The notes: a model not told the origin generated them from the sequence alone. A stretch of 64,000 nucleotides of DNA from Saprospiraceae bacterium (GCA_013001595.1 JABDMH010000056.1:124001-188000); one strand, 5' to 3'; positions 34,567 through 45,995 are shown, numbered from the stretch's first letter. Made by a program: numbers and translations.

Positions 34567-35538
34567 ATGTTTCAGCAGTATTTCACAACATTGGAGACCT
34601 ATTTCAAAGATCTGGATCTTGGAGGTACACCCGCCACTCTGTATGATCCCATAAATTATCATCTCTCCTTGGGAGGCAAACGCATTAGGCCCTTGCTTTG
34701 CATGTTGTCATATGAGCTTTTTAAGTCTGATTATGTGCAAGTTCTGCCGCAAGCTGCTGCCATAGAGATGTTTCATAATTTCACCTTAGTTCATGATGAC
34801 ATTATGGATGAGGCGCCGGAACGTCGTGGTGCAACCACCTTGTATCGCAAATTTGGATTGAATGCAGGCATACTGGGTGGAGATGCCATGTTGATTTTGA
34901 CCTATCAATTGCTGGCCGAACACATTTCACCAGATCTTCTAACCAAATGTCTAGATGTCTTCAATGAGGCAGCTTTAGCCATTTGTGAGGGTCAGCAATA
35001 TGATATGGATTTTGAATCCCGAATAGATGTGACTCTGGATGAATATTTACAAATGATACAGTTTAAGACCGCTGTTTTATTGGGAGCTTCGATGGCCATT
35101 GGTGGGATGAAAGCCAGCGTAGATAATGATACCAGTCATTTGCTATGGAATTGTGGTGAGGCAATGGGCATGGCCTTTCAGATGCAAGATGACCTATTGG
35201 ATGTATTTGGACAGTCAGCTAAGACAGGAAAACAGCAGGGGGGTGACATCATTCAAGGTAAAAAGACAATTTTACTTGTTAAGGCGCTCGAGTTATCTAA
35301 CGATCGGCAGAAATCTGAACTGCGCAGCTTGATCGGCAATAGTGAGTTGGGTGAAAGCGAGAAAGTACGTGCAGTTACAGAGATTTATCAATCTCTTGAA
35401 GTAGAATCCCACTGCAACGGATTGAAGCAGCACTTTCTAAATCAGGGATTTGCTGCATTGGATGCCATTGATGTACCGGAGTCAGGTAAGGACAAGCTGA
35501 GGGCCCTCTTTTCATCCATGATACATCGGGATTCTTAA
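34567..35538 (+). CDS. Polyprenyl diphosphate synthase
   Basis: Trans-isoprenyl diphosphate synthase, about 323 residues, condensing IPP with allylic diphosphates. First aspartate-rich motif LVHDDIMDEAPERRG; the second is MQDDLLDVFG; GGKRIRPLL precedes them. Two residues (IM) sit within the first DDxxD, as in bacterial FPP/GGPP-type enzymes. Chain length (farnesyl, geranylgeranyl or longer for quinones) cannot be fixed without modelling. The ATG at 34567 (MFQQYFTTLETYF) begins the typical helix; the frame's earlier codon at 34510 adds an unrelated Cys-rich stretch. Confidence 0.9.
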   Translation: MFQQYFTTLETYFKDLDLGGTPATLYDPINYHLSLGGKRIRPLLCMLSYELFKSDYVQVLPQAAAIEMFHNFTLVHDDIMDEAPERRGATTLYRKFGLNAGILGGDAMLILTYQLLAEHISPDLLTKCLDVFNEAALAICEGQQYDMDFESRIDVTLDEYLQMIQFKTAVLLGASMAIGGMKASVDNDTSHLLWNCGEAMGMAFQMQDDLLDVFGQSAKTGKQQGGDIIQGKKTILLVKALELSNDRQKSELRSLIGNSELGESEKVRAVTEIYQSLEVESHCNGLKQHFLNQGFAALDAIDVPESGKDKLRALFSSMIHRDS

Positions 35539-35564
35539 TCCCTAATCTTTATGTCGAGACACAA

Positions 35565-36014
35565 TTAGAAAGTGATTTTGCCATTCCACCATTCCTTTTC
35601 TATCGTTGCTCCGTTGCGTTCGTAGAATTTTATAGCTCCTTCATTCCAATCCAGAACCTGCCACTTAGCCAGCGCACATTTGAGCTCCTTAGCCTCCTTT
35701 ATAAAGGCATCAAATAGGAGTTGGCCTATCCCCTGATTGCGGGCAGACTCTTCCACAATTAGGTCTTCCAAATAGAGCATTCGGCCTTTCCACGTAGACC
35801 AGGTCAACGTATATATGGCAGTGCCGACAATTTTGGATTCCTTGATTGCCACTAGGGCATTGAAGATCCGCTGATCAAAAGCTGTATGATAAGCTTCGAT
35901 ATTTGAAGTGACTTGCTCAGGAGCTTTTTCAAAATGTGCCAGCTGTTGAACCAGGTTAAAAATGGCTGCCAAGTCTTGCGAAGCAGCCGCCCTTACCGTT
36001 GTTTTAGTAGACAT
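35565..36014 (-). CDS. GNAT family N-acetyltransferase
   Basis: A 149-residue acetyltransferase resembling the diamine (SSAT-like) branch: TVRAAASQDLAAIFNLVQQLAHFEKAPEQV, then TWKGRMLYLEDLIVEESARNQGIGQLLFDAFIKEA (motif A with RNQGIG), and VLDWNEGAIKFYERNGATIEKEWW. It is convergent with the polyprenyl synthase gene across 26 bp and divergent from the ribosomal superoperon. Amine or thialysine substrates are suggested by the family; not proven. Confidence 0.86.
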   Translation of the reverse strand: MSTKTTVRAAASQDLAAIFNLVQQLAHFEKAPEQVTSNIEAYHTAFDQRIFNALVAIKESKIVGTAIYTLTWSTWKGRMLYLEDLIVEESARNQGIGQLLFDAFIKEAKELKCALAKWQVLDWNEGAIKFYERNGATIEKEWWNGKITF

Positions 36015-36149
36015 ATTAATTGGAAGCGATCATGTGGATTAAGTTCCGCAAAGTAAAAGAATAAGAACAAGATCTGGCGCCACTAAATTGGCCAAAGTGT
36101 TACGTCGGGAAGTCGGCTTCGGTTATCAGGGAAAATTAACAACCACATG

Positions 36150-36180
36150 TTTGAAATGCAGGAAATTAAAGCTATCTTTG
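36150..36180 (+). promoter_or_regulatory. Promoter of the ribosomal superoperon
   Basis: TTTG (36150-36153), 19 bp, TATCTTTG (36173-36180): an exact Bacteroidota -33/-7 promoter. The leader to rpsL is about 75 nt. Confidence 0.7.
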
Positions 36181-36262
36181 CCCTCGCTTTTGAAAAAAGT
36201 AGGGTCTTCGCATTGCCTTCTTGGATAGGAAACCCCTCTAATTATTTGATATAAAATTTGAT

Positions 36263-36634
36263 ATGCCTACGATAAATCAGTTGGTGCGCAAGGGCAGGAA
36301 AAGAGTTATTACAAAAAGTAAAACACGTGCCTTGGAGGGAAGTCCTCAAAAAAGAGGGGTCTGTACGCGTGTGTATACAACCACACCGAAAAAGCCCAAC
36401 TCGGCACTGAGAAAAGTGGCCAAAGTGCGATTGACCAATGGAATTGAGGTTATTGCTTATATACCTGGAGAGGGCCACAACCTTCAGGAGCACTCGATTG
36501 TGCTCCTACGCGGAGGTCGGGTAAAAGATCTGCCAGGTGTACGTTACACCATCGTACGAGGAGCATTGGACACTGCTGGAGTAAATGATAGACTTCAGAG
36601 TAGAAGTAAATATGGCACCAAACGACCAAAATAA
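36263..36634 (+). CDS. rpsL: 30S ribosomal protein S12
   Basis: Decoding-centre protein, 123 residues, first gene of the superoperon. The streptomycin-relevant residues are of the sensitive type: [10 protein letters not shown] with Lys43 and [11 protein letters not shown] with Lys88 and Pro91. rpsG follows after 20 bp. Confidence 0.98.
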   Translation: MPTINQLVRKGRKRVITKSKTRALEGSPQKRGVCTRVYTTTPKKPNSALRKVAKVRLTNGIEVIAYIPGEGHNLQEHSIVLLRGGRVKDLPGVRYTIVRGALDTAGVNDRLQSRSKYGTKRPK

Positions 36635-36654
36635 TTAAACAGCGTAATTGAGCT

Positions 36655-37122
36655 ATGAGGAAGCGTAAACCAAGGTTGAGAATCATTACTCCAGATCCCA
36701 GATTTGGAGACGTCATGGTTACAAGATTTGTGAATAATCTAATGTTGCGTGGCAAAAAAAGCCTTGCCTATCGAGTGTTTTACGATGCCATGGACATCAT
36801 TAAGGAACGAACAGGCGAAGACCCTCATGCGATTTGGAAAGATGCACTGAATAATGCCACTCCTCAGGTGGAAGTGCGCAGCAGGAGAATAGGTGGAGCA
36901 ACATTTCAGATACCTACGGAGATACCAGGAAACCGAAAATTGTCTATTGGTATGAAGTGGATCATCAGATTTGCGCGTTTGCGAAACGGAAAAGGCATGG
37001 CTGAAAAGCTAGCGGCAGAGCTCATTGCAGCCAGCAAGGGAGAGGGTGCTGCGGTCAAGCGAAGAGAGGATACACATCGCATGGCTGAGGCCAATCGGGC
37101 ATTCGCACATTTTAGGACCTAG
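36655..37122 (+). CDS. rpsG: 30S ribosomal protein S7
   Basis: 16S rRNA 3'-domain assembly protein, 155 residues, with the family start MRKRKPRLRIITPDPRFGD and C-terminal KRREDTHRMAEANRAFAHFR. Between rpsL and fusA as in the classical str operon. Confidence 0.98.
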   Translation: MRKRKPRLRIITPDPRFGDVMVTRFVNNLMLRGKKSLAYRVFYDAMDIIKERTGEDPHAIWKDALNNATPQVEVRSRRIGGATFQIPTEIPGNRKLSIGMKWIIRFARLRNGKGMAEKLAAELIAASKGEGAAVKRREDTHRMAEANRAFAHFRT

Positions 37123-37176
37123 GTGGGAGAGATCTTTAGATATAAATTGCATAGTTAGATTTTAAGGTAGAAGGAG

Positions 37177-39309
37177 ATGGCAGACTTAAAGTTCACAAGG
37201 AATATTGGAATTGCTGCACATATTGATGCGGGAAAGACTACCACTACTGAGCGTGTTCTGTATTATACAGGAATGAGCCACAAGATCGGTGAGGTGCATG
37301 ATGGCGCAGCAACAATGGACTGGATGGAGCAAGAGCAAGAGCGTGGAATTACCATCACCTCTGCCGCTACCAAAACGAGCTGGCGCTGGAAAGATCAACC
37401 ATATACCATTAATATAATTGATACGCCGGGTCACGTTGACTTTACCGTCGAAGTAGAGCGATCTCTGCGTGTACTCGATGGTGTAGTCGCCCTATTTTGT
37501 GCAGTGAGTGGTGTAGAACCACAATCAGAAACGGTTTGGAGGCAAGCTGATAGATATAAGGTGCCACGCATTGGTTTTGTGAATAAAATGGACCGATCTG
37601 GTGCAAATTTCTTTGAAGTGGTGAATCAGGTGAAGGATATGCTCGGTGCAAATCCAGTGCCCTTGCAAGTGCCCATAGGAGCGGAAGAGACCTTCCGCGG
37701 TGTGGTAGACCTGATTACTAACGAAGCTCGAATTTGGAATGACGCAGATCAGGGTATGACCTATGAGGTAATTGATATTCCAGAAGATCTGATAGATACG
37801 GTTAAGGAGTACAGAGAGAAGTTACTAGAATCCGTTGCCGAATATGATGACGGTATCATGGAGAAGTATTTTGATGACCCTGATTCAATTACACCAGATG
37901 AAATCCGAAACGCTATTCGCGCTGCTGTAATCGATATGAGTATCATCCCGATGTTGTGTGGATCAGCATTTAAGAATAAAGGAGTGCAAGCAGTGCTTGA
38001 TGCGGTATGTTCCTACATGCCATCACCGCTCGATGTAGATGCCGTTGAAGGCACACTACCTGATCAAGAAGACAAAGTAGTGGCGCGGAAGCCAGATCCT
38101 AATGAACCCTTCGCAGCCCTTGCATTCAAGATAGCCACCGATCCCTATGTAGGAAGGCTGGCATTTTTTAGGGTGTATTCAGGGACTTTGAATGCTGGTT
38201 CCTATGTACTAAATACAAGATCTGGTAAAAAAGAGCGGATATCAAGACTCTATCAGATGCACTCCAACAAGCAAAACCCAGTTCAGGTAGTGCAGGCTGG
38301 AGATATTGCGGCGGCCGTTGGTTTTAAAGACATTAAGACCGGAGATACTTTATCGAGCTTGGACTCTCCGATCGTCCTCGAAAGCATGACTTTTCCAGAT
38401 CCCGTTATCGGTTTGGCTGTGGAGCCAAAGACTCAGAAAGACGTGGAGAAATTGGGCATGGCACTAGCTAAATTATCTGAAGAAGATCCTACTTTCCGTG
38501 TTCGCTATGATGATGAGACCAATCAGACTGTGATCAGTGGGATGGGTGAGTTGCACCTGGAGATCATCATTGATCGACTCCGTCGCGAATTCAAAGTGGA
38601 ATGTAACCAAGGTGCACCTCAGGTAAATTATAAGGAAGCATTGCAGCAAACTGTATCGCATAGAGAGCGTCTGAAGAAGCAAACAGGCGGCTCTGGTCTT
38701 TTTGCCGATATGGAATTCGAGTTGGGCCCAGCAGATGGAGAATTCCTGGATTCTGATGATTTTATTTCCGGACGAAAAAGATTGCAGTTCGAGAACAATA
38801 TTGTTGGTGGCAGCATTCCTAGGGAATTTATGCCTTCCATTCAGAAAGGATTTGAGGCGATGATGGAAAATGGCATCTTGGCAGGTTATACCATCGACAG
38901 TATGAAGGTGCGCGTATATGATGGATCAACACATGCAGTTGACTCAAAACCCATCGCCTTTGAACTCTGTGCGAAAGAAGGTTTTAGGGCAGCAGCAAAC
39001 AGAACAAAACCTGTGCTTCTCGAACCAATGATGAAACTTGAAGTGACTAGTCCTGATGAGTATACTGGAGCCGTGATCGGAGATTTAAACAAACGTCGTG
39101 GCTTGGTAAAAGGACAAGACATGAAAAATAATGCGGTGATCATCAAAGCTGATGTTCCGCTTTCAGAGATGTTTGGCTATGTGACACAACTTCGAACCAT
39201 TACCTCTGGTAGGGCTTCTTCGTCAATGGAGTTTTCACATTATGCAGCCGCACCTTCAGGGATAGCTAAAGAGGTTATTGAGAAGGCAAGGGGCGAAGTC
39301 AGTGTATAG
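37177..39309 (+). CDS. fusA: Elongation factor G
   Basis: Translocation GTPase, 710 residues. G1 is [19 protein letters not shown], followed by [21 protein letters not shown] and NKMDRSG; domains II-V are complete and the C-terminus matches the family. The sequence AAGGAG immediately touches the ATG, too close for a normal Shine-Dalgarno. No tuf gene follows, which fits Bacteroidota where tuf sits elsewhere. Confidence 0.98.
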   Translation: MADLKFTRNIGIAAHIDAGKTTTTERVLYYTGMSHKIGEVHDGAATMDWMEQEQERGITITSAATKTSWRWKDQPYTINIIDTPGHVDFTVEVERSLRVLDGVVALFCAVSGVEPQSETVWRQADRYKVPRIGFVNKMDRSGANFFEVVNQVKDMLGANPVPLQVPIGAEETFRGVVDLITNEARIWNDADQGMTYEVIDIPEDLIDTVKEYREKLLESVAEYDDGIMEKYFDDPDSITPDEIRNAIRAAVIDMSIIPMLCGSAFKNKGVQAVLDAVCSYMPSPLDVDAVEGTLPDQEDKVVARKPDPNEPFAALAFKIATDPYVGRLAFFRVYSGTLNAGSYVLNTRSGKKERISRLYQMHSNKQNPVQVVQAGDIAAAVGFKDIKTGDTLSSLDSPIVLESMTFPDPVIGLAVEPKTQKDVEKLGMALAKLSEEDPTFRVRYDDETNQTVISGMGELHLEIIIDRLRREFKVECNQGAPQVNYKEALQQTVSHRERLKKQTGGSGLFADMEFELGPADGEFLDSDDFISGRKRLQFENNIVGGSIPREFMPSIQKGFEAMMENGILAGYTIDSMKVRVYDGSTHAVDSKPIAFELCAKEGFRAAANRTKPVLLEPMMKLEVTSPDEYTGAVIGDLNKRRGLVKGQDMKNNAVIIKADVPLSEMFGYVTQLRTITSGRASSSMEFSHYAAAPSGIAKEVIEKARGEVSV

Positions 39310-39340
39310 AAATTAGTAATTCGTTATATAATAATTAGGT

Positions 39341-39649
39341 ATGAATCAAAAAATCAGAATCAAACTCCGTTCTTATGACCACAATTTGGTGGATAAGTCT
39401 ACGGAGAAGATTGTGAAGACAGTGCGCACAAGTGGTGCTGTCGTAACTGGACCGATTCCGCTGCCCACAGAGAAAAAAGTGTTTACGGTATTGCGCTCGC
39501 CGCACGTAAATAAAAAATCTCGGGAGCAGTTCCAGTTGCGTACACATAAAAGGTTGATTGAGATTTACACACCAACTCAGAAAACCGTGGACGCCCTATC
39601 TAGACTAGAGCTTCCGAGTGGTGTTGATATCCAAGTTAAGTTGACCTAG
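39341..39649 (+). CDS. rpsJ: 30S ribosomal protein S10
   Basis: 102 residues; also the NusB partner in antitermination. [20 protein letters not shown] is the family start, with [37 protein letters not shown] conserved. Opens the S10 section. A 98-bp gap to rplC follows. Confidence 0.98.
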   Translation: MNQKIRIKLRSYDHNLVDKSTEKIVKTVRTSGAVVTGPIPLPTEKKVFTVLRSPHVNKKSREQFQLRTHKRLIEIYTPTQKTVDALSRLELPSGVDIQVKLT

Positions 39650-39747
39650 CGGACTTTTTTCACATCTGTTGGAATGTCTCGTGCCGGCCACGCTACATCC
39701 GCAGCTGAATTTTTGCAAGGATTTATCACTTTTAAATAACATAAAAG

Positions 39748-40368
39748 GTGAACGGTATTATAGGTAAGAAAATAGGTATGACCAGCATCTTTGATGACGC
39801 TGGTAGAAATGTTGCCTGCACAGTTGTTGAGGCAGGTCCTTGCGTTGTGACTCAGGTTATGAGTGCGGAGCAAGATGGATACAGTGCTCTTCAACTGGGC
39901 TATGGAGATGCCAAAGCCAAAAACACAAGTAAGGCGATGATCGGTCATTTTGACCAAGCAGGCACTACACCAAAGCGGAGGGTGGTAGAGTTTCGTGATG
40001 CTGATCTTGATAAAGCTTTGGGAGATGTGGTGACCATTGATGATGTGTTTGAGGAAGGTGATATCGTCAATGTCGTAGGTACCTCCAAAGGGAAGGGATT
40101 TCAAGGAGTTGTGAAGCGACATAATTTCCGAGGGGTCAATGACGCGACACACGGGCAGCACAATCGACAACGTGCTCCTGGCTCTATCGGAGCTGCTTCC
40201 TATCCCGCCAAGGTATTCAAAGGAATGAGAATGGCCGGCCAAACAGGTGGTAAGCGAATTAAGACAAACAACTTAACCATATTGAAGCTCTTTCCGGAAA
40301 AAAATCTGTTACTGTTGAAAGGCGCAGTTCCGGGTCATAAGGGTTCAATTGTAATCATAGAAAAGTAG
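39748..40368 (+). CDS. rplC: 50S ribosomal protein L3
   Basis: 206 residues, early 50S assembly protein with the long loop near the peptidyl-transferase centre ([23 protein letters not shown]). The start is GTG at 39748 (reads as [16 protein letters not shown]); no ATG exists in frame before the conserved [10 protein letters not shown]. Confidence 0.97.
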   Translation: MNGIIGKKIGMTSIFDDAGRNVACTVVEAGPCVVTQVMSAEQDGYSALQLGYGDAKAKNTSKAMIGHFDQAGTTPKRRVVEFRDADLDKALGDVVTIDDVFEEGDIVNVVGTSKGKGFQGVVKRHNFRGVNDATHGQHNRQRAPGSIGAASYPAKVFKGMRMAGQTGGKRIKTNNLTILKLFPEKNLLLLKGAVPGHKGSIVIIEK

Positions 40369-40373
40369 CTATC

Positions 40374-41009
40374 ATGAAGCTAGATGTTATAAATATTGAA
40401 GGAAATTCTACAGGTAGATCTGTAGATCTCGCTGATGAAGTCTTTGGGGTAGAGCCCAATGAGCATGCAGTTTACCTTTCTGTGAAGCAATATCATGCCA
40501 ACCAGCGGCAAGGCACGCACAGCACCAAGGAAAGAAATGCAGTGGCTGGATCTCGGAAAAAGATCAAGAAGCAAAAGGGTACTGGAACAGCCCGTGCGGG
40601 AGACATCAAGAATCCAATCTTTAGAGGCGGAGGTAGAATATTTGGTCCACGTCCTAGGAATTACAGCTTCAAACTCAATAAGAAGTTGAAGGCGGTTGCA
40701 AAGCGATCGGCTTTGTCTGCAAAGGCAACGGCCGGCGACATTATGATCGTGGAAGATTTTACTTTTGATGCCCCTAAGACTAGAGAGTTGGTGAGCGTAC
40801 TGACAAATCTAAAACTACAAGATCAAAAGATTTTGCTGGTCACTGGTGACCACGACCATACACTGCATTTGGCAGGAAGAAATATTCCGGGCACTCAAGT
40901 CTTGGAAGCGAAGGACATCAATACTTACCAAGTGTTGAAAGCAAGTAAAGTGCTGCTCTCAGAAAGTGCAGTATCGCCCATTATAGAAATGTTATCTAAC
41001 GCACAATAG
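40374..41009 (+). CDS. rplD: 50S ribosomal protein L4
   Basis: 211 residues. The extended loop is RKKIKKQKGTGTARAGDIKNPIFRGGGRIFGPRPRNYSFKLNKK and the C-terminal half is the globular fold. Starts 6 bp after rplC; in other bacteria L4 represses its own operon, not shown here. Confidence 0.97.
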   Translation: MKLDVINIEGNSTGRSVDLADEVFGVEPNEHAVYLSVKQYHANQRQGTHSTKERNAVAGSRKKIKKQKGTGTARAGDIKNPIFRGGGRIFGPRPRNYSFKLNKKLKAVAKRSALSAKATAGDIMIVEDFTFDAPKTRELVSVLTNLKLQDQKILLVTGDHDHTLHLAGRNIPGTQVLEAKDINTYQVLKASKVLLSESAVSPIIEMLSNAQ

Positions 41010-41016
41010 AAAAAGC

Positions 41017-41313
41017 ATGGCTAAGCACATATTGATAAGACCCATCATCTCTGAGAAGGCTGAGTCCTTATCAGATCAACTACAGCAATATTCATTTGTG
41101 GTAGATAAGAGCTCAAATAAAATTGAGATCCGAAAAGCAGTGGAGAAGATGTACAATGTAGCAGTAGCATCGGTGAATACGATGATTATGCCCGGAAAGT
41201 CCAAACAGCGATATACCAAGACGGGTACACAAAAGGGTACTGTCAGTCCTTTCAAGAAAGCGATCGTCACTTTGGCAGCAGGAGAAGAGATTGATTTTTT
41301 CGGAGATATTTAA
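41017..41313 (+). CDS. rplW: 50S ribosomal protein L23
   Basis: 98 residues at the exit tunnel, docking site for trigger factor and SRP. IRPIISEKAESLSDQLQQYSFVVDKSSNKIEIRKAVEKMYNV is the family core; 7 bp after rplD. Confidence 0.97.
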   Translation: MAKHILIRPIISEKAESLSDQLQQYSFVVDKSSNKIEIRKAVEKMYNVAVASVNTMIMPGKSKQRYTKTGTQKGTVSPFKKAIVTLAAGEEIDFFGDI

Positions 41314-41335
41314 GATACTATTAAAGCATTAAGGA

Positions 41336-42169
41336 ATGCCCATAAAGAAGTTTAAACCAGTTACTCCAGGAACCCGTACCAGGGTAGGTAATACCTTTGC
41401 TGAGGTAACGACAGATAAACCTGAGAAGAGTCTCTTGGCTCCCAAGAAACGCTCCGGAGGTAGAAATAACTCTGGGAAAATGACCGTGCGAAATATTGGA
41501 GGTGGTCATAAGAAGAGATATCGTGTCATCGACTTCAAGCGCGATAAAGAGGGAGTTCCTGGGACTGTGAAGACCATAGAATATGATCCAAATCGTACAG
41601 CTTTTATCGCCTTGGTTTTCTATGCAGATGGTGAAAAAAGATACATCATTGCACCAAATAAGATTCAGGTTGGAGATACTATCGAGACAGGAAGAGGGGT
41701 GAGTCCTAATATTGGAAATGCCCTCTATCTGGGTGAGGTACCTCTGGGTGCATCCATTCATGCCATCGAGTTAACTCCTGGCAAGGGAGCAGCTTTGGCC
41801 CGCTCTGCTGGAACTAGCGCCATTCTTGTCGGTAGGGAAGGAAAATATGTGGTTGTTAAACTGCCATCGGGAGAAGTACGTAGGGTGTTGTCAACATGTA
41901 AGGCAACCATCGGAACAACTTCTAACCCCGATCATGGTTTGCAGGTCTACGGGAAGGCTGGTCGTAGGAGATGGATTGGACGAAGACCTAGAGTTCGTGG
42001 TGTAGCCATGAATCCGGTAGATCACCCTATGGGTGGTGGTGAGGGTAAGTCTTCCGGAGGTCATCCAAGATCACGGACTGGTGTAATGGCCAAAGGACAG
42101 AAAACGCGCAGCGGTAAAAAGCATTCAAGCAAATTGATTATTTCTAAGCGAAAAAACAAGAATAAATAA
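41336..42169 (+). CDS. rplB: 50S ribosomal protein L2
   Basis: 277 residues, needed for subunit association and peptidyl transfer. The conserved C-terminal [21 protein letters not shown] is intact, as is [26 protein letters not shown]. The last base of its stop codon is the first base of the rpsS ATG (TAATG). Confidence 0.98.
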   Translation: MPIKKFKPVTPGTRTRVGNTFAEVTTDKPEKSLLAPKKRSGGRNNSGKMTVRNIGGGHKKRYRVIDFKRDKEGVPGTVKTIEYDPNRTAFIALVFYADGEKRYIIAPNKIQVGDTIETGRGVSPNIGNALYLGEVPLGASIHAIELTPGKGAALARSAGTSAILVGREGKYVVVKLPSGEVRRVLSTCKATIGTTSNPDHGLQVYGKAGRRRWIGRRPRVRGVAMNPVDHPMGGGEGKSSGGHPRSRTGVMAKGQKTRSGKKHSSKLIISKRKNKNK

Positions 42170-42438
42170 TGGCCAGATCACTAAAGAAAGGTCCTTACGT
42201 TTATCACAAACTTCTTCAAAAGGTGGAGAGGGCCAAAGCGGGCAACAAGAAGACCGTAATCAAGACATGGTCGCGATCATCTATGGTTATACCGGATATG
42301 GTTGGTGAGACGATCGCAGTGCACAATGGTAAAACCTTCGTGCCTGTATTCATTACGGAAAATATGGTGGGACACAAATTAGGCGAGTTTTCACCAACAC
42401 GCAACTTTAGAGGTCATGCGGGAAATAGAAAGCGTTAA
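42169..42438 (+). CDS. rpsS: 30S ribosomal protein S19
   Basis: 89 residues; pairs with S13 in the 30S head. [20 protein letters not shown] start and [29 protein letters not shown] conserved. Overlaps rplB by one base, so translation is likely coupled. Confidence 0.98.
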   Translation: MARSLKKGPYVYHKLLQKVERAKAGNKKTVIKTWSRSSMVIPDMVGETIAVHNGKTFVPVFITENMVGHKLGEFSPTRNFRGHAGNRKR

Positions 42439-42482
42439 GCATTAATATTATTAAGAGAACAAAATAAAATTCGATAGCTATC

Positions 42483-42872
42483 ATGGAAGCTGTTGCTAAA
42501 CTTAGAAATTGTCCGATGTCTGCTCGCAAGATGCGCTTGGTGGCAGATGTGGTGCGCGGCCAGCGGGTAGATGATGCCCTGAATACCCTGCGTTATACCA
42601 AGAAGGAAGCTGCAGGCTGGCTAGAGAAAGTCCTGCTGTCAGCTATCTCCAACTGGGAGTATAAACAAAACATGACCACCAGTGCAGATGACCACGATTT
42701 GATCATCAAGAGCATTATGGTTGATGAGGCAGGGATGCTTAAGAGGTTCCGGCCAGCTCCTCATGGTAGGGCTCACCGCATTAGGAAACGCTCTAATCAT
42801 GTGACTCTAGTAGTAGAGAACCGCATTCCACTGGAGATCGATGAAGACGTATACTTCGACGAAGAAGAATAA
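42483..42872 (+). CDS. rplV: 50S ribosomal protein L22
   Basis: 129 residues, lines the exit tunnel; macrolide-contact loop is LKRFRPAPHGRAHRIRKRSNHVTLVV, of normal length without a visible resistance insertion. The C-terminus carries an acidic extension (EIDEDVYFDEEE). Confidence 0.96.
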   Translation: MEAVAKLRNCPMSARKMRLVADVVRGQRVDDALNTLRYTKKEAAGWLEKVLLSAISNWEYKQNMTTSADDHDLIIKSIMVDEAGMLKRFRPAPHGRAHRIRKRSNHVTLVVENRIPLEIDEDVYFDEEE

Positions 42873-42895
42873 TCATAGACAGCAAAGCATAAACA

Positions 42896-43609
42896 ATGGG
42901 TCAAAAGACAAATCCAATAGGTAATAGATTAGGCATTATCAAAGGCTGGGATTCTAGCTGGTTTGGTGGTAAAGATTTTGCCGAGAAAGTCATTGAGGAT
43001 GCCCGAATCCGCGAATACCTCAATGCCAGAGTACAAAAGGGTGGAATTGCGAGGATTATCATCGAGCGCACCCTCAAGCGTATTACCATTACCATCCACA
43101 CTAGTCGCCCTGGAATCATCATAGGTAAAGGTGGTTCGGAAGTGGATCGAATTAAGGAAGAACTTAAGAAGCTGACGGGTAAGGAAGTTCAAATCAATAT
43201 AGTAGAAATCCGTAAACCAGAGCTTGATGCCGCAATCGTATCCGAGTCCATAGCTAAGCAGCTAGAAGCAAGGATAAACTTTCGACGCGCCATTAAGATG
43301 GCTGTACAAAGCACCATGCGAGCAGGAGCTGAAGGGATTAAGGTGCGTGTGAGTGGTAGGCTTAACGGAGCTGAGATGGCCCGATCAGAAGAATTTAAAG
43401 ATGGACGTATTCCTTTGCACACCTTTCGCGCAGACATCGATTATGCACTTACCGAAGCGCAAACTGTCTATGGTAAAATCGGAGTGAAATGCTGGATATG
43501 TCGCGGAGAAGTGTTGGGTAAAAGAGACCTTTCACCAAATATTGGGGCAACCAAACGCGAAGTGGGTAAGGGTAGAAAACGCCCTCCAAGAAATATGAAA
43601 AATCGCTAG
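42896..43609 (+). CDS. rpsC: 30S ribosomal protein S3
   Basis: 237 residues, mRNA entry-channel protein with a KH domain ([40 protein letters not shown]) and the C-terminal [48 protein letters not shown]. An 83-bp gap to rplP contains TACCTTTG at 43630, a possible internal promoter without a clear -33. Confidence 0.97.
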   Translation: MGQKTNPIGNRLGIIKGWDSSWFGGKDFAEKVIEDARIREYLNARVQKGGIARIIIERTLKRITITIHTSRPGIIIGKGGSEVDRIKEELKKLTGKEVQINIVEIRKPELDAAIVSESIAKQLEARINFRRAIKMAVQSTMRAGAEGIKVRVSGRLNGAEMARSEEFKDGRIPLHTFRADIDYALTEAQTVYGKIGVKCWICRGEVLGKRDLSPNIGATKREVGKGRKRPPRNMKNR

Positions 43610-43692
43610 AAAGTTCATTCCAAAGATCGTACCTTTGCCAAGCTTTTTCGGAACGGTCTTGTTTTGAAGCAAAAAAAAGTAAAAAATCAAAG

Positions 43693-44112
43693 ATGTTACA
43701 GCCAAAAAGGACGAAATATCGAAAGCAGCAGAAAGGAAGAAATAAGGGTATGGCACTGCGTGGTAGTACCATTTCCTTTGGAACATTTGGCTTAAAATCT
43801 CTCGATCGTGGTTTCCTGACCAGTCGGCAAATAGAGTCTGCTCGGATTGCAATGACGAGATACATGAAGAGAGAGGGTAATGTGTGGATTCGTGTGTTTC
43901 CAGATAAACCCATTACTTCCAAACCACAAGAGGTGCGGATGGGAAAAGGTAAAGGAGCGCTGGATCATTATGTAGCTGTGGTCAAACCGGGCAAGATCAT
44001 GTTCGAAATTGATGGTGTAGATATGGAGCGAGGAAAGGAGGCTCTGCGCTTGGCTGCACAGAAACTTCCAGTAGCTACCAAGTTTGTCATCAGGAGAGAT
44101 TACACTGAGTAA
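43693..44112 (+). CDS. rplP: 50S ribosomal protein L16
   Basis: 139 residues, contacts A-site t[22 protein letters not shown] start, [62 protein letters not shown] conserved. The gene has a longer leader than most in the operon. Confidence 0.98.
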   Translation: MLQPKRTKYRKQQKGRNKGMALRGSTISFGTFGLKSLDRGFLTSRQIESARIAMTRYMKREGNVWIRVFPDKPITSKPQEVRMGKGKGALDHYVAVVKPGKIMFEIDGVDMERGKEALRLAAQKLPVATKFVIRRDYTE

Positions 44113-44142
44113 GCATTATATATAGAAAATATAGTAGCGGAT

Positions 44143-44403
44143 ATGCCTAGCAAGAAAACATTAGAATTGAGGGACTTTTCACTAGAAGATCTGGTGAGTG
44201 AGATCGCTGAGACAGAAACTCAATACCAAAAGATGAAATTTGATCATGCGATCAAAGGTCTGGATAATCCGCTGGCGCTAAGAGAAGTGAGACGAGATCT
44301 TGCTCGCTTGAAAACAGAAGCTCGACGTAGAGAAGTAGAGGCGATGGATGAGCAAGCTATTGCAAAAAGATCAAAAATTAGGGCCCGGAGGGCAAAGAGA
44401 TAG
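44143..44403 (+). CDS. rpmC: 50S ribosomal protein L29
   Basis: 86 residues, longer than the ~65 typical, because of a basic C-terminal extension ([25 protein letters not shown]). The core [29 protein letters not shown] and [19 protein letters not shown] is the two-helix fold. Confidence 0.93.
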   Translation: MPSKKTLELRDFSLEDLVSEIAETETQYQKMKFDHAIKGLDNPLALREVRRDLARLKTEARRREVEAMDEQAIAKRSKIRARRAKR

Positions 44404-44408
44404 TCATC

Positions 44409-44666
44409 ATGAGTGAAAGAAATCTTAGAAAAACAAGGGTAGGTGTGGTCTCCAGCAACAAAATGGAGAAATCAATCACGGTACTAGTAGAGCGCAGAAT
44501 TCCACACCCCATGTATGGTAAATATGTAAAGCGCTCCAAGAAATTTACCGCACATGATGATAAAAACGAATGCCAGATCGGAGATACCGTTAGGATAATG
44601 GAAACAAAGCCAATCAGTAAGAATAAACGTTGGCGTTTAGTCGAAGTGATCGAAAAGGCGAAATAA
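44409..44666 (+). CDS. rpsQ: 30S ribosomal protein S17
   Basis: 85 residues, OB-fold 16S-binding protein. [77 protein letters not shown] matches the family; 5 bp after rpmC. Confidence 0.97.
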   Translation: MSERNLRKTRVGVVSSNKMEKSITVLVERRIPHPMYGKYVKRSKKFTAHDDKNECQIGDTVRIMETKPISKNKRWRLVEVIEKAK

Positions 44667-44711
44667 TCGTAGCCTGAATAACAAATTGAAAAGTAGTAAG
44701 ACTTATTAGCC

Positions 44712-45077
44712 ATGATACAACAAGAATCTCGTTTGAAAGTAGCAGACAACAGTGGTGCAAAGGAGGTGCTTTGTATTAGAGTCCTGGGTGGATCTAAGCG
44801 GCGATATGCCTCTATCGGAGATAAGATTGTCGTATCGGTTAAAGAGGCTACACCAAGTGGTATAAAGAAGGGAACCGTGTCAACTGCGGTTGTGGTTCGC
44901 ACTAAGAAGGAGATAAGGCGCAAAGATGGGTCCTACATTAGGTTCGATGATAACGCCGTAGTGCTGCTAAATCCTGCCGATGAACCTCGCGGAACTCGAA
45001 TCTTTGGACCAGTAGCAAGGGAACTTCGTGACCGCGACTATATGCGTATCATTTCATTAGCACCCGAAGTGCTTTAA
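44712..45077 (+). CDS. rplN: 50S ribosomal protein L14
   Basis: 121 residues, intersubunit bridge protein. [48 protein letters not shown] and [28 protein letters not shown] are canonical. Confidence 0.98.
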   Translation: MIQQESRLKVADNSGAKEVLCIRVLGGSKRRYASIGDKIVVSVKEATPSGIKKGTVSTAVVVRTKKEIRRKDGSYIRFDDNAVVLLNPADEPRGTRIFGPVARELRDRDYMRIISLAPEVL

Positions 45078-45091
45078 ATCGATAAGAAGCT

Positions 45092-45421
45092 ATGCCTAAA
45101 ATAAAGAGCCAAAAGTTAAAAATAAAGAAGGGAGATAAAGTGCGGGTGATTGCAGGTGAACACAAGGGTGATGAAGGAGAGGTCCTCGAGATTCAGCGGT
45201 TGAAAAACAGAGCGATAGTAGAGGGAGTAAACGTGGCCAAAAAGCATGCAAAACCTACGAACGAAAGTGCTGGAGGTATCCGAGATATAAATAATCCCAT
45301 TCACCTATCCAACTTGATGCTGATAGATCCTAAAAGTGGTGAGCCAACAAGGGTAGGAAGACGAGAAGAAGATGGAAAACTGGTACGCTTTGCTAAAAAG
45401 TCAGGAGAAACGATAAAATAA
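45092..45421 (+). CDS. rplX: 50S ribosomal protein L24
   Basis: 109 residues with the KOW motif ([25 protein letters not shown]), initiator of 50S assembly. Its stop shares the last base with the rplE ATG (TAATG). Confidence 0.97.
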   Translation: MPKIKSQKLKIKKGDKVRVIAGEHKGDEGEVLEIQRLKNRAIVEGVNVAKKHAKPTNESAGGIRDINNPIHLSNLMLIDPKSGEPTRVGRREEDGKLVRFAKKSGETIK

Positions 45422-45978
45422 TGGAATATACACCGAGACTGAAGGACCATTACAGCGAGCAGGTTGTACCGAAGATGATAGAGAAGTTCGAATATAAATC
45501 TATCATGGAGGTGCCCAAGATCAGTAAGATCTGTTTAAATCAGGGCATCGGTCAAGCTACTCAGGACAAGAAGCTGATAGACAATGCCCTGGAAGAAATG
45601 GGTTTGATCGCAGGTCAGAAAGCTGTGCCAGCAGTATCAAAGAAAGCCATATCCAATTTTAAGCTTCGAGAGCAGATGACGATTGGTGTGAGGGTGACCT
45701 TGAGGCGGGAGCAGATGTATGAGTTTCTCGATAGGCTCATCACAGTAGCACTGCCCCGGGTGAGGGATTTTCGTGGAATCAACGATAAGAGTTTCGATGG
45801 TCGAGGCAATTACTCAATGGGCATCACGGAACAAATCATTTTTCCTGAAATTGATTTAGATAAAGTAAATAGGATTAGCGGACTAGATATCACCGTGGTA
45901 ACGACAGCCAAGACGGATGCCGAGGCTATGTTCTTACTTAAGGAATTGGGAATGCCTTTTAAAAATCAGCAAAATTAG
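45421..45978 (+). CDS. rplE: 50S ribosomal protein L5
   Basis: 185 residues, binds 5S rRNA and contacts P-site t[47 protein letters not shown] and [35 protein letters not shown] conserved. Overlaps rplX by one base. Confidence 0.98.
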   Translation: MEYTPRLKDHYSEQVVPKMIEKFEYKSIMEVPKISKICLNQGIGQATQDKKLIDNALEEMGLIAGQKAVPAVSKKAISNFKLREQMTIGVRVTLRREQMYEFLDRLITVALPRVRDFRGINDKSFDGRGNYSMGITEQIIFPEIDLDKVNRISGLDITVVTTAKTDAEAMFLLKELGMPFKNQQN

Positions 45979-45995
45979 AGTAGAAAATAATAAGT

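Noticed and set aside
43630-43637. TACCTTTG upstream of rplP as an internal promoter
   Set aside because: The -7 box is exact but no -33 TTTG element is found at 19-21 bp; kept only as a remark.
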